Source: Paracoccus sp. IB05 | GTDB lineage: Bacteria > Pseudomonadota > Alphaproteobacteria > Rhodobacterales > Rhodobacteraceae | Assembly: GCF_016405985.1 (NCBI RefSeq) | Contig: NZ_JAEFCF010000004.1 | Span: 124,001-188,000 of the forward strand | DNA: 64,000 nucleotides | Reading direction: 5' to 3' | Notes under the pieces: generated by a model | Seen by the model: the letters and a program-made list of their open reading frames with translations, nothing else | Told to the model about the DNA's origin: nothing | The model's database searches: none | Position numbers and translations under genes: made by a program | Shown here: in pieces, positions 26,376-36,366 of the stretch | How positions within the stretch are numbered: position 1 is the stretch's first letter | How the letters are laid out: each line of letters starts with the position of its first letter

Positions 26376-27980
26376 ATGTGGGATTACGTCAAACTGATCG
26401 CGCTTGGCCTGATCGCGGTTCTCGCCGCGATCGCGGCCAATTTCGCGCGCGATCTGGCTTATCAGGTCAATGCGATCACGGTCATGCTGGCCGCCGCCAT
26501 CACCTTTGTGGTGCTGCTGCGCGGCGTTGGTGAACCGAAGATCGTCAACAAAAACGAATATCTGGACGGCGTCGTCCGCGCCGGCGTGATTGCCACCGCC
26601 TTCTGGGGCGTTGTCGGCTTTCTGGTCGGCGTCGTCATCGCGAGCCAGCTGGCCTGGCCCTGGCTGAATTTTGAATTCCTCCAGGGGATCGGCAATTTCG
26701 GGCGTCTGCGCCCGCTCCATACCAGCGCCGTGATCTTTGCCTTTGGGGGCAATGCGCTGATCTGTACCGCGTTCTACGTGGTGCAGCGCACCTGCGCCAC
26801 GCGGCTCTGGGGCGGCAATCTGGCCTGGTTCGTGTTCTGGGGCTGGAACCTCATGATCATCCTGGCGGCGAGCTCCTATGTGCTGGGCGGCAGCCAGGCC
26901 AAGGAATATGCCGAACCCGCCTGGCATATCGACATCTGGATCACCATCGTCTGGGTCGCCTTCCTCGCGGTCTATGCCGGCACGGTGATGCAGCGCAAAG
27001 AGCCGCATATCTATGTGGCGAACTGGTTCTACCTCGGCTTCATCATCACCATCGCCATGCTGCATATCGTCAATAACATGGCGATCCCGGTCTCGATCTT
27101 CGGGTCGACCTCGGTGCAGGTCACCGGCGGCGTGCAGGATGCGATGATCCAGTGGTGGTATGGCCATAACGCGGTGGGCTTCTTCCTGACCGCAGGCTTC
27201 CTTGGGATGATGTATTATTTCGTGCCGAAACAGGCCGAACGCCCGGTCTACAGCTACAAACTGTCGATCATCCACTTCTGGGCACTGATCTTCCTCTATA
27301 TCTGGGCCGGTCCCCACCACCTGCATTATTCCGCGCTGCCGGAATGGGCCTCGACCCTCGGCATGGTGTTCTCGATCATCCTGTGGATGCCGTCCTGGGG
27401 GGGCATGATCAACGGTCTGATGACGCTTTCAGGCGCCTGGGACAAGCTGCGCACCGACCCCGTTCTGCGGATGATGGTTGTGGCACTTGGCTTTTACGGT
27501 ATGGCCACCTTCGAGGGCCCGATGATGTCGATCAAATCGGTGAACTCGCTGTCGCATTACACCGACTGGACCATTGGTCACGTTCATTCCGGCGCGCTTG
27601 GCTGGAACGGGCTGATCACCTTCGGCGCGCTTTACTATCTGACGCCGAGGCTCTGGAACCGCGAGCGGCTTTACAGCCTGGCGCTGGTGTCCTGGCATTT
27701 CTGGCTGGCGACGATCGGGATCGTTCTCTACGCCTCGGCGCTTTGGGTGTCTGGCATCATGGAAGGCCTGATGTGGCGCGAAGTCGACGCCAATGGCTTC
27801 CTCGTCAACGCTTTTGCCGACACCGTGGGCGCCAAATATCCGATGAACGTGGTGCGCACATTGGGGGGGCTTCTTTACATGGGGGGCGCGCTCATCATGT
27901 GCTGGAACCTCTGGATGACCGTCCGTGGTCAGGAAGCGAAAGCACCTGTCAATGCCAACAACGCCATTCCGGCGGCGTGA
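26376..27980 (+). CDS. ccoN: cbb3-type cytochrome c oxidase subunit I
   Basis: 534 residues from the ATG at 26376 ([11 protein letters not shown]) with a GAGGGA site. The open frame back to 26199 crosses the FNR box and promoter and is not coding. About 12 TM segments. Haem and copper ligands are visible in [26 protein letters not shown] and [13 protein letters not shown]. It is the catalytic subunit with haem b, haem b3 and CuB, and reduces oxygen with high affinity in the inner membrane. Confidence 0.97.
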   Translation: MWDYVKLIALGLIAVLAAIAANFARDLAYQVNAITVMLAAAITFVVLLRGVGEPKIVNKNEYLDGVVRAGVIATAFWGVVGFLVGVVIASQLAWPWLNFEFLQGIGNFGRLRPLHTSAVIFAFGGNALICTAFYVVQRTCATRLWGGNLAWFVFWGWNLMIILAASSYVLGGSQAKEYAEPAWHIDIWITIVWVAFLAVYAGTVMQRKEPHIYVANWFYLGFIITIAMLHIVNNMAIPVSIFGSTSVQVTGGVQDAMIQWWYGHNAVGFFLTAGFLGMMYYFVPKQAERPVYSYKLSIIHFWALIFLYIWAGPHHLHYSALPEWASTLGMVFSIILWMPSWGGMINGLMTLSGAWDKLRTDPVLRMMVVALGFYGMATFEGPMMSIKSVNSLSHYTDWTIGHVHSGALGWNGLITFGALYYLTPRLWNRERLYSLALVSWHFWLATIGIVLYASALWVSGIMEGLMWREVDANGFLVNAFADTVGAKYPMNVVRTLGGLLYMGGALIMCWNLWMTVRGQEAKAPVNANNAIPAA

Positions 27981-27991
27981 GCGAGGGTTAA

Positions 27992-28735
27992 ATGTCCATA
28001 CTCGACAAACATAAAAAGATCGAAACCCACGCGACGCTGTTGATGGTGCTGGCCTTTATCGTGGTCGCGATCGGCGGTCTCGTGCAGATCGTGCCGCTTT
28101 TCTATCTCGAGAACACCATCGAGAAGGTGGAAGGGGTTCGCCCCTATACCCCGCTCGAACTCGCGGGTGCGCAGGTCTACAAGAACGAGGGCTGCTATAA
28201 CTGCCACACCCAGATGATCCGCCCGATGCGGGACGAGGTGACGCGCTATGGCCATTACAGCCTTGCCGTCGAATCGATGTATGACAAGCCGCATCAATGG
28301 GGATCGAAACGCACCGGGCCGGATCTGGCCCGGGTGGGCGGGCGCTATTCGGATGAATGGCATGTGGATCACTTTACCGATGCCAAACAGGTGGTGCCGG
28401 AAAGCCTGATGCCGCCCTATGGTTTCCTGAAGAATAAGGTGATCGATGGCAGATATATCGCCGATTCCCTGAAGGCGAGCCGCATCGTCGGCATCCCCTA
28501 TACCAATGAGATGATCGAAAACGCGCAGGCCGATTTCCTGGCCCAGGCCAATCCGGATGCCGACAGTTCCGGCCTGGAGGCACGTTACGGCGAGGCCGCT
28601 TTCGGCCGTGCGGTCAATGTCCGGAACTTTGACGGCTCGCCGAAGATCACCGAGATGGATGCGCTGATCGCCTATATGCAGGTTCTGGGGACGATGGTCG
28701 ATTTCTCGACCTTCACCCCGGATCCGACACGCTGA
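27992..28735 (+). CDS. ccoO: cbb3-type cytochrome c oxidase subunit II (mono-haem)
   Basis: 247 residues with one N-terminal TM anchor (about 12-35), one haem c site (CYNCH in [15 protein letters not shown]) and a periplasmic domain ending in an [12 protein letters not shown] helix. Length is typical. It passes electrons from CcoP to CcoN and is the second gene of the operon. Confidence 0.96.
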   Translation: MSILDKHKKIETHATLLMVLAFIVVAIGGLVQIVPLFYLENTIEKVEGVRPYTPLELAGAQVYKNEGCYNCHTQMIRPMRDEVTRYGHYSLAVESMYDKPHQWGSKRTGPDLARVGGRYSDEWHVDHFTDAKQVVPESLMPPYGFLKNKVIDGRYIADSLKASRIVGIPYTNEMIENAQADFLAQANPDADSSGLEARYGEAAFGRAVNVRNFDGSPKITEMDALIAYMQVLGTMVDFSTFTPDPTR

Positions 28736-28747
28736 GGAGGGTAAAGG

Positions 28748-28969
28748 ATGGAACTCTATTCATTCCTGCGCGCCACCGCCGACAGCTGGGGCCTTCTGCT
28801 TATGTTCCTGATGTTTGTCGGCATCGCCTTCTGGGCCTTCCGCCCGGGCAGCCGGAAGACCCATGACGAGATTGCCAGCTCGATTTTCCGCAATGAGGAC
28901 CGCCCCCGGATTGAAAATTCCGCGGCGGGCCCCGCGGAGCCCCGCAACAGCCAGCAGACGGAGGCGTGA
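28748..28969 (+). CDS. ccoQ: cbb3 oxidase small subunit
   Basis: 73 residues with one TM segment (about 13-32, SWGLLLMFLMFVGIAFWAF) and the family motif FRPGSRKTHDEIA. CcoQ stabilises the complex and is not catalytic. It sits between ccoO and ccoP, preceded by a GGAGG site, and ends three bases before ccoP. Confidence 0.93.
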   Translation: MELYSFLRATADSWGLLLMFLMFVGIAFWAFRPGSRKTHDEIASSIFRNEDRPRIENSAAGPAEPRNSQQTEA

Positions 28970-28972
28970 TTC

Positions 28973-29851
28973 ATGTGCGCCAAAAAGATTACCAAAGCCG
29001 AACGTGACGTTCCGACCACCGGCCATGACTGGGACGGCATCCAGGAGCTGGACAACCCGATGCCGCGCTGGTGGGTCTGGGTGTTCTACGCCTGTATCGT
29101 CTGGGGCATCGGTTATACCATCGCCTATCCGGCCTGGCCTTTGCTGACCCGTGCGACGCAGGGTGTGATCGGCAATAACGAACGCGCCAATGTCGCGGCA
29201 GAGATCGCTGACTGGAATGCGAGGAATGCCGGCAACCGTGAAAAGCTGGTGGCGACCGATCTGAATGCGATCGGCGATGATCCTCAGCTTGCGGCTTTTG
29301 CTGAAAACGCAGGGGCTGCCGTGTTTCGCACCAATTGCGTCCAGTGTCATGGCGCGGGGGCAGGGGGCGTGCAGAGCCTCGGCTATCCGAACCTTCTGGA
29401 TGATGACTGGCTCTGGGGCGGCTCGATGGAGGCGATCCATCAGACCGTCAGCCACGGGATCCGCAATACGACCGATCCGGATGCGCGCTACAGCCAGATG
29501 CCCGCTTTCGGAAAGGATCAGCTGCTGGAGAAACCGCAGATCGCCGAAGTGGTGGAATATGTGCTGCAGCTCTCGGGCCAGGAGCATGACGCCGCGCTGG
29601 CCTCTGCGGGGGCGACCGTCTTTGCCGATAACTGTTCCTCCTGCCATGCCGAGACCGGCAAGGGCGACCGCGAACAGGGCGCCCCTGATCTGACCGATGC
29701 GGTCTGGCTCTATGGCGGCTCGCGCGAGGCGATCACTTATAGCGTCAACAATGCGCGGTTCGGGGTGATGCCCGACTGGGCGGGGCGGCTGTCCGAGGCC
29801 GATATCCGCGCGGTCAGCTGGTATGTTCACAGTCTTGGCGGTGGCGAGTGA
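28973..29851 (+). CDS. ccoP: cbb3-type cytochrome c oxidase subunit III (di-haem)
   Basis: 292 residues. A TM anchor lies at about residues 33-55 ([20 protein letters not shown] before it). Two cytochrome c domains follow, with haem sites CVQCH and CSSCH. It receives electrons from the bc1 complex or cytochrome c552. It is the last gene of ccoNOQP and is followed by a terminator. Confidence 0.96.
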   Translation: MCAKKITKAERDVPTTGHDWDGIQELDNPMPRWWVWVFYACIVWGIGYTIAYPAWPLLTRATQGVIGNNERANVAAEIADWNARNAGNREKLVATDLNAIGDDPQLAAFAENAGAAVFRTNCVQCHGAGAGGVQSLGYPNLLDDDWLWGGSMEAIHQTVSHGIRNTTDPDARYSQMPAFGKDQLLEKPQIAEVVEYVLQLSGQEHDAALASAGATVFADNCSSCHAETGKGDREQGAPDLTDAVWLYGGSREAITYSVNNARFGVMPDWAGRLSEADIRAVSWYVHSLGGGE

Positions 29852-29859
29852 TACATGAG

Positions 29860-29882
29860 ACGGGCCCTTCGGGGCCCGTTTT
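29860..29882 (+). terminator. Terminator of ccoNOQP
   Basis: An 8-bp stem ACGGGCCC/GGGCCCGT with a TTCG loop ends in TTTT, nine bases after the ccoP stop. It isolates the oxidase operon from the GTPase region downstream. Confidence 0.85.
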
Positions 29883-30991
29883 CATATCCGGGATGGGAGA
29901 GACTGCCCGGCCCCCGGTGCGCCATTTCTTTCCCGGGACTGCGGCTGGTCTCTTCGCCATCGAGGACGAGCGCGCCACCCGGGCATGCCCGGAAAAGCGA
30001 GGTGTTTCACCCTGCGAACCTCAAAGGTGGCGTGCAGGACGGAGACTTCAGGCAATGTGACGCCGGTCATTTGCGGGCCGCTTTTTCCTGGAGGGCTCAG
30101 GGATCGAAGCCGAGCGGCGCATCGCTGCGACGGGGCATGAGAGAGCCTGTGAGGCATTGCAACAGGGTCGTGAGGCCCTCGGGCGCGAAATAGGTGACGC
30201 AGATGACGCCAGGCCCCGGCGGTGAACCAGGGCGAGATGTGAGACGCTGCCCGCGCCCGCTGCGGCTGCGGACAGGGCGGTGAGAGGGAAGATAACCCGT
30301 TTGCAGGTCCCGACCGGGCGACCTCGGCCATGTTCGCGATGTGGCGGGCCAGGGTCTTCACCAATCCCGCCGGCTGAGAGCGCAGGGGCGCTGTTTTCTG
30401 ATTCTCCGACAGGGGCGGGCGAGTGTTTGCGGCCCTTGCAACCTGAGGGGGCCGGGCCGGTGAATAGTGGCGGCGCCGTGGCGGCAGTGACCGGGGCGAG
30501 GAGGGAGGCGTATTCAATTAACTAACTAATATTTCAAATAAAAATATTAATTTCTCACCTGATCCTCCGGGCGCGCCGTCCTGAAAGCACCGCGAACCTG
30601 CCTGATTTGAGCCCAAAACAATGGACATGCTCTGACCATGTTCAGTCACGAGTCAGGGCGGGCAAATGTCAGGCCAGGTTTTGCAGTTTGAGGAAGAGGG
30701 CAGCCAACGGATTGTTGTGGCGGTCAGAGCACGGCGTTTGGGGCAGACGGATCTCTTCGCGCGCCTGTCCAGCCGGCAGCCGGCAGAGTTCAGATCGCGG
30801 CGGGCGGGGAGTGGCGCCGGCAACAGTGTCGGGATCTGTCGGGATCCCGGACAGGACATGGCATGCGAAACCACCTCCGAAGCGCATGCCCAAGCCCTGT
30901 AGCGCCCGGCAGGACCAGCGCTGGCATGCAGGGGCTGGTCCGGCTTTGATTTCTGTAAGCGGCCTGTCCGCACCAAATTTGAGAGGCCTTC
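29883..30991. other. 1.1-kb stretch with no convincing gene
   Basis: Open frames exist on both strands (for example 29882-30517 minus and 30607-31005 plus), but they are Arg/Pro/Ser-rich, lack ribosome sites and show no recognisable motif. They look like chance frames in GC-rich DNA. The region lies between the ccoNOQP terminator and the first GTPase gene and contains an AT-rich island. It may be decayed genes or the regulatory region of the GTPase cluster. Confidence 0.6.
30527..30549. repeat. AT-rich inverted repeat upstream of the GTPase cluster
   Basis: TAATATTT and AAATATTA form a perfect 8-bp inverted repeat around a 7-base AT spacer, inside a roughly 45-base AT-rich island (about 30511-30556). 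The surrounding DNA is strongly GC-rich. The island could be a protein-binding site, promoter element or insertion scar. Its position 450 bp before the first GTPase gene is suggestive only. Confidence 0.55.
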
Positions 30992-33025
30992 ATGACGAAG
31001 GGTAACATCAGGCTGAAGCACCGCGAGGGGTTCGGAGAACTCAACCGCTATTGGTCGCGCCTGGCGGATCTTGAGAAGGCGGTCGAGGATTTCTACGATT
31101 ACTCGCTGGCCTTTGTCGAAGAGCCGATTGACCGGGTGCTGGATAAAATCCGGTCTTTTGAGCCTTCGGTCTCGGTGATTGGCCAGATCAAGGCCGGGAA
31201 AAGCACGCTGGTCAATGCGCTGGTGGGCGAGACCGATCTCTTGCCATCAGATGTGAACCCCTGGACTTCGGTGATCACCGCGCTGCATCTGAACAGCCGG
31301 CACCGGCCGATGAATACCCGCGCGCTGTTTCGCTTTTTCGACCAGCATGAATGGGACCGGCTGGTCGCAACCGGGGGCCGGCTTGGCGAGATGGCCACCC
31401 GCGCCGGATTCGAGCAGGAAGCCGATGAGGTGCGCGCGCAGGTCACGCAGATGCGCCAGAGCACCGAGGCGCGGCTGGGGGCGGATTTCGCCAGTATCAT
31501 CGGGTCGAACCATTCTTTCCCGGACCTCGATAAGGAAACGATCAACCGCTACATCTGCTACGGTGACCCGTCCGAACTGAAGGACGCATCGGGCGACGGG
31601 GTCTATGCCGATATCACCAAGACCGCCGATCTTTATATTGACGCCGAAGGGCTGCCGTCGGGCCTGTGTATCCGCGACACGCCCGGCGTGAACGACACAT
31701 TCATGATGCGCGAGCAGATCACGCTCAACGCGATCCAGGACAGCCGGGTCTGCGTCGTTGTGCTGTCGGCGCATCAGGCGCTTTCCACCATGGATGTGGC
31801 GATTCTGCGCATCATCTGTGCCGTCGAGGCGCGCGAAGTGGTGATCTTCGTCAACCGGATCGACGAGCTGGCTGATCCGAAGGCCGAAGAGGAAAAGATC
31901 CGCGCTTCGATCCGCCGCACATTGGCGCGGCTGGGGCTGGATCAGGATATCTCGATCCTGTTCGGCTCGGGCTATTGGGCGAATTTCGCGATCTCGGGCG
32001 AGGGCGCGCTGATGCCGCGCAGCCTTGCCTCGCTGCAACAGCTGAATCCCGATCTGGATATCACCGACCATGAGGCGCTGCGCGAGGCGGCGTTCGAGGC
32101 TTCGGGCGTGCCCGCCTTGCACCGGCTGATTGCCGAACGTGTGATTGATGGCCCGGGGGCGGCTTTCCTGAAAGACATCGAAGCCGAGATCAAACTCATC
32201 ATCGAGATGAGCGAAGCGGTGGATTCGGCGGCGCGGCTGCGCGATGCCGGGATGGCGGTGCTGACCATCAGCCAGGAAGAGCTGATGCTGAAGGTGGCAG
32301 ATGCGCTGCAAAAGGTGATGACCACCTTTGACGCGGCAGCCGTCGATCTGCGCATCGCGTTGCACGAACGCCTGACCCGCGCCCGCGAAACCTTTGTCGA
32401 TTCCGCGGTCGAGGCGCTGCAATCGCATATCCAGGCCTTTGGCGAGACCGGCTCCTGGGATCACGACCCGACGGGCCTGCGGATGATGATGCGCACGGCC
32501 TATCTTTCTTCCTGTGCCAGGCTGCGCCGCGAGGGCGAGATCAGCTTTGAATCGGTGCTCGATGCGGTGCAGGACGTGCTGCAAAACGAGCTGGGCGTCT
32601 ATCGCAATGCCGCCAGCATCGATTTTCCGGAACAGCAGCAACATAGCGCGCCGACCGTGCTGGCCCGCACGCTGTCGCTCGACCTTCAGGGGACGTGGTG
32701 GCATCGGATCTGGGATACCGGTGCGACCGGCAGGCTGGCCGGGCGCTTCCTGCGCTTTGGCCAGGCGAAGAAGGTCGAAAAGAAATACCGTGCGCTGATT
32801 ATCGAAGAGACCCAGCCGCTGATCGACAATCTGCTGACGGATTTCTTTGATCCGGCGGTCGCGGCCACGCGCGAGATCGTCACCGGATTTGCGCTGGATC
32901 AGAGCCGGTTCTGCGAGGCGCTGCTGGAGCGGCTGCATGAAAAGGGGCCGGACGAGAACAAGGCCGGGCAGTCGGATGAGACCAGTCTCGCCCGTCTGGC
33001 CGAGATGCGGAGGTTGTCGGCGTGA
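30992..33025 (+). CDS. Dynamin-like GTPase A (large)
   Basis: 677 residues with a GAGAGG site before the ATG. GTPase motifs: P-loop GQIKAGKST (64-72), G2 in LLPSDVNPWTSV, G3 DTPG (229-232), G4 NRID (288-291). A long helical C-terminal half (about 400-677) would form the stalk. Near residues 565-580 a tryptophan-rich motif (DLQGTWWHRIW) precedes basic helices, a plausible membrane-contacting paddle. There is no TM segment. Bacterial dynamin-like proteins bend or fuse membranes; this one's role is unknown. Its stop overlaps the next gene's GTG, so A and B are coupled. Its C-terminal half resembles that of GTPase D. Confidence 0.88.
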   Translation: MTKGNIRLKHREGFGELNRYWSRLADLEKAVEDFYDYSLAFVEEPIDRVLDKIRSFEPSVSVIGQIKAGKSTLVNALVGETDLLPSDVNPWTSVITALHLNSRHRPMNTRALFRFFDQHEWDRLVATGGRLGEMATRAGFEQEADEVRAQVTQMRQSTEARLGADFASIIGSNHSFPDLDKETINRYICYGDPSELKDASGDGVYADITKTADLYIDAEGLPSGLCIRDTPGVNDTFMMREQITLNAIQDSRVCVVVLSAHQALSTMDVAILRIICAVEAREVVIFVNRIDELADPKAEEEKIRASIRRTLARLGLDQDISILFGSGYWANFAISGEGALMPRSLASLQQLNPDLDITDHEALREAAFEASGVPALHRLIAERVIDGPGAAFLKDIEAEIKLIIEMSEAVDSAARLRDAGMAVLTISQEELMLKVADALQKVMTTFDAAAVDLRIALHERLTRARETFVDSAVEALQSHIQAFGETGSWDHDPTGLRMMMRTAYLSSCARLRREGEISFESVLDAVQDVLQNELGVYRNAASIDFPEQQQHSAPTVLARTLSLDLQGTWWHRIWDTGATGRLAGRFLRFGQAKKVEKKYRALIIEETQPLIDNLLTDFFDPAVAATREIVTGFALDQSRFCEALLERLHEKGPDENKAGQSDETSLARLAEMRRLSA

Positions 33026-34233
33026 GGAGCTTCTGGAACCGCAGGAAACCGGCCGATCCGGTGGCTGAACGCCCTGGTGCTCCGGTGCAGCGCAAGCCGC
33101 GCATCCTGATCGCGGGCGAATTCAGCGCCGGCAAGACCCAGCTGATCAACGGGCTGGTCGGCGGGCTGATCGGCGGCCCGGTGCTGCCGTCGAATGTCAC
33201 CGCGACCGCGCTGCCGCCGGTCTGGCTGGTGCGCGGCGAACCGGCGCTGATCCGTGTCGGCTTTTCGGGGCGGGGCGAGCCGCTGGCCGATCTGAACACT
33301 GTCGATCTGGAAAAGACCCAATATTGCGTGATGGCGCATCCGGCACCGGTCCTGACCGGGATGGATATTATCGACACGCCCGGCAATTCCGATCCGAATA
33401 TGGCGGCCGAGACCTGGCAGCGCATGCTGGAATTTGCCGATGCCGTGGTCTGGTGTACCAATGCAACCCAGGCCTGGCGGCAAAGCGAAAAGGCGGTCTG
33501 GCAGGCGATGCCGGCGCGGCTGCGGCAGAATGCGACCATGGTGGTGACCCATGCCGATCTGCTGGGCAGCCCGGCCATGGCTGACCGCGTGTTGCAGCGC
33601 GTCCAGCGCGAGGCCGGCGCGTTTTTCGAGAGCTTCCTCATGGCGTCGCTCTTGCAGCGCGAAGATCTTGACCGCATCGCGGCCCGTCTGCGTATCGTCA
33701 GCGGCAGTGTGCGGCAGGATGGAGCGCCCAATACGCTGATCGGCCAGTTCGCGGCCTCGGTGCCGGTGCGCGTCACGACGCCCGAGCCGGCGGCCGCATC
33801 CGTTGCGACCGGGGCTGCGGACCCGCAGCCCGCTCCTGCCCTGAAAGCGCAGAATGAAGCCGGGGAGACCCCCGATCTTTCCGCATCACCGCGCGGTGCG
33901 GTCGGGGCCAATGTCCTGCAGCTCGTGCGGAACCGTCGCCCGGAGGAGACCCCGCCCGAAACCGCGCCCGAAACCCCGCCTCCGGCACGCGCGGCTCTGG
34001 TCCGCGCCGCGCTGGCCGGAGCAGAGAGCGGGCATGCGCGCAGCCTCTGGAACGAAATGAGCCAGAGCGTTGACCACAGCGATCCGGAATCGCTGCTCGC
34101 CGCTGTGGATCATTTTATCGCCCGGCTGGATGCGCAGCCCGCCCAGGCCGGCGCTGTGAATAGTAACTCTGTGAATAGTGGCTCTGCCAGTGGTGCCGGA
34201 CGTGCCGGTTTCTCTGCGGATTTTTGTGAGTGA
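33022..34233 (+). CDS. Small dynamin-family GTPase B
   Basis: 403 residues starting at a GTG inside the stop region of GTPase A (GTGA overlap). The compact GTPase domain shows P-loop GEFSAGKT (32-39), LPSNVTAT as G2, DTPG (118-121) and THAD (176-179) in the G4 position instead of NKxD. After about residue 245 comes a Pro/Glu/Ala-rich disordered linker, then a short helical C-terminal segment (about 335-385). It lacks the long stalk of its neighbours, so it probably acts with a large partner. A decayed copy lies after GTPase D. Confidence 0.83.
   Translation: MRSFWNRRKPADPVAERPGAPVQRKPRILIAGEFSAGKTQLINGLVGGLIGGPVLPSNVTATALPPVWLVRGEPALIRVGFSGRGEPLADLNTVDLEKTQYCVMAHPAPVLTGMDIIDTPGNSDPNMAAETWQRMLEFADAVVWCTNATQAWRQSEKAVWQAMPARLRQNATMVVTHADLLGSPAMADRVLQRVQREAGAFFESFLMASLLQREDLDRIAARLRIVSGSVRQDGAPNTLIGQFAASVPVRVTTPEPAAASVATGAADPQPAPALKAQNEAGETPDLSASPRGAVGANVLQLVRNRRPEETPPETAPETPPPARAALVRAALAGAESGHARSLWNEMSQSVDHSDPESLLAAVDHFIARLDAQPAQAGAVNSNSVNSGSASGAGRAGFSADFCE
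34156..34185 (+). repeat. 15-bp tandem repeat in the tail of GTPase B
   Basis: Two adjacent 15-bp units that differ at two positions encode VNSNS-VNSGS near the C-terminus of GTPase B. They look like in-frame slippage in a disordered tail. Confidence 0.65.
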
Positions 34234-34242
34234 GGAGCTGAC

Positions 34243-36366
34243 ATGCAAATTGCACCTAACCAGCGCCAGGAACTGAATTTTCTTCGGGATTCCCTTGACG
34301 GGATCGACAAGGTCATCAGCCGTGACATGCGTCCGGGCTTTCGCGCGCTGCGCGAGCGGCTGGACAACTGGGCCGCAAAAGTCGCGGTGATCGGTCAGGT
34401 CAAGGCGGGCAAGTCGACCTTTCTGAACGCTTTCCTTTACAGCCATGATTTCCTGCCCTCGGATGTGAACCCCTGGACTTCGGTCGTCACCAATATAAGG
34501 GTGAACCTGCCCGGCGACCCGGTGATGGGGGCCAAATTCGAATTCTTCGGCAATGCTGACTGGAACGAGATCGTCAATGGCGACAGCCGCATCCGCAAGC
34601 TGACCGAACAGTTGCTGCCGGGCTTTGACACCCAGCTTTTGCGCGAACAAAGCGACCAGATGCGCCGGCGCGCCGAGGAACGGCTTGGCAAGCGCTATGC
34701 CGATCTCCTGGGGACGGCACATGATTACGATTATATCTCCTCGGATCTGTTGCGGAGCTATGTCTGCGCCGGGGCCGAGGATGAGACCGATCCGACGGCG
34801 GCAGGGCGTTATGCGATGCTGACCAAAGTCGCGAATGTCTATATGCGGCTGCCGGAATTCCAGGTGCCGACCATCATCACCGATACGCCCGGCGTGAATG
34901 ACCCCTTCCTTGTGCGCGATGAATTCACCTGTCGCAGCCTCGACAAGTCGGATGTTTTTGTCATCGTCCTGTCGGCGCATCAGCCGCTGACCGATGTCGA
35001 TATCGCGCTGATCCGGATCCTCGCGAAACAGGATAACAAGGATGTCCTGGTCTTCGTGAACCGGATCGACGAGCTGGACGATTACGACACGGATGTGCCG
35101 CGCGTGATCGAAGATGTCTCGCGGCGTCTGTGCGGAGCGATCCCGGATATTGATTTCACCATCGTGGCCGGTTCGGCCTGGATGGCGGATCTGACGCTCC
35201 AGGACGGGGAAGAGGCCGAGGCCGATCGCGCCGCCCTCGATGACACCCGCCTCGCGCGCTATATTCATTCGCGCTACGGCTATCTGCCCGATGACCGCTG
35301 CGAGCGGCTGATGCTCGCCTCTGGCATGCGCGATGTGAAAGTGGCGCTGTCGCAGCTGATCGATTCAGGCGTTGGCCGGTCGCAAATGGCGCAGATCAAG
35401 GCCGATATCCGGGCCGAGCTGAATGGCGCGCTGTTTGTGGCGCGGCGCGAACGCGCGTCGCTGCAAACCCAGGCCGGCAGCGTCAACAGTGAGGTCGCCA
35501 CGATGGCGATCGAGGATCTTCAGCTGGAGATCGACGCCATCCGCAAGGTGCAGACCGAGCTGGAAGGCCATGTCGAGAATGCCGAAGTGCAGATCGAGAA
35601 GGTCCTGACCAGGTCCTGGTCCAGGCTGGAAACCCGGCTGATTGGTATGATCGAGAGCTTTATCGAAGATCAGAAGCCGGAATTCGAGGCACGGATCATG
35701 GCCGGAAAGCTGCGTGGCGAGACGGCGCGGGCGATGGAAATCGACCTCTCGCCTTTGCAAAAGGTCATGGAGCGCGAGCTTACATCGGCCTGGAGGAACT
35801 CGCGCGCGGGCACCGATGTGGTGCTCTCGAACGGGTTGTCATCGTGCCAGCAAACCATCAAAGACCGCTTCCAGGAACGGGCCGAGGGGATCGACCTTTC
35901 CGATCTGCCCTATGATGAATTTGTCTCGACGCTGACGCTGGCGAAACGGTCGCTCAGGGTGAATTTCATCTCGAATCGCAGCTGGGCTTTCTGGCGTCGG
36001 CCCGGGATCAATGTCGAAAAGAGCCTTGCCGCGCTGCGGATGATCGCGGCAGAAGAGCTGCGCCCGCCGATGGAAAAACTTCTGGCCGCCTTCAATGAGG
36101 CCCAGGTGGAACGCGCGGATGCCGGCATCGACCGGCTCCGCGTGATGCTCCGGATGTTCGAGCTCTCGCTGAATGAGCGGGTGCACCGGCTGAAAAAAGA
36201 CATGGTGGAATTCGAAATGGTCGTGAATGACCCCGATTTCCGCCGCCGCATCGTCCACCGGCTGCAAAGCCAGATGGAGGTGCTGGAGCGCCGGCTGATC
36301 AACCTTTCAGCCGTGGAAAGCGCGCTGGCGCAGGCGGATGTGACGCGGGCCGCCGCTGCGGCCTGA
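34243..36366 (+). CDS. Dynamin-like GTPase C (large)
   Basis: 707 residues, 10 bases after GTPase B, with a GAGGAG site. Motifs: P-loop GQVKAGKST (51-59), G2 LPSDVNPWTSV (identical to that of A), G3 DTPG (214-217), G4 NRID (273-276). Residues about 385-707 are almost entirely helical with heptad-like Leu patterns. A Trp motif (NRSWAFWRRPG, near residue 580) again precedes a long helix. The protein is probably cytosolic and membrane-associated, forming heteromers with its neighbours. The C-terminal region differs from A and D, so it is a separate lineage within the cluster. Confidence 0.87.
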   Translation: MQIAPNQRQELNFLRDSLDGIDKVISRDMRPGFRALRERLDNWAAKVAVIGQVKAGKSTFLNAFLYSHDFLPSDVNPWTSVVTNIRVNLPGDPVMGAKFEFFGNADWNEIVNGDSRIRKLTEQLLPGFDTQLLREQSDQMRRRAEERLGKRYADLLGTAHDYDYISSDLLRSYVCAGAEDETDPTAAGRYAMLTKVANVYMRLPEFQVPTIITDTPGVNDPFLVRDEFTCRSLDKSDVFVIVLSAHQPLTDVDIALIRILAKQDNKDVLVFVNRIDELDDYDTDVPRVIEDVSRRLCGAIPDIDFTIVAGSAWMADLTLQDGEEAEADRAALDDTRLARYIHSRYGYLPDDRCERLMLASGMRDVKVALSQLIDSGVGRSQMAQIKADIRAELNGALFVARRERASLQTQAGSVNSEVATMAIEDLQLEIDAIRKVQTELEGHVENAEVQIEKVLTRSWSRLETRLIGMIESFIEDQKPEFEARIMAGKLRGETARAMEIDLSPLQKVMERELTSAWRNSRAGTDVVLSNGLSSCQQTIKDRFQERAEGIDLSDLPYDEFVSTLTLAKRSLRVNFISNRSWAFWRRPGINVEKSLAALRMIAAEELRPPMEKLLAAFNEAQVERADAGIDRLRVMLRMFELSLNERVHRLKKDMVEFEMVVNDPDFRRRIVHRLQSQMEVLERRLINLSAVESALAQADVTRAAAAA

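Noticed and set aside
29882-30517. 211-codon minus-strand frame after ccoP
   Set aside because: Arg/Pro/Ser-rich, runs through the ccoNOQP terminator region, no ribosome site and no recognisable motif.
30607-31005. 132-codon plus-strand frame (and antisense frames) just before GTPase A, considered as a transposase remnant
   Set aside because: No transposase motif can be read; it overlaps the GTPase A start in another frame and has odd composition.
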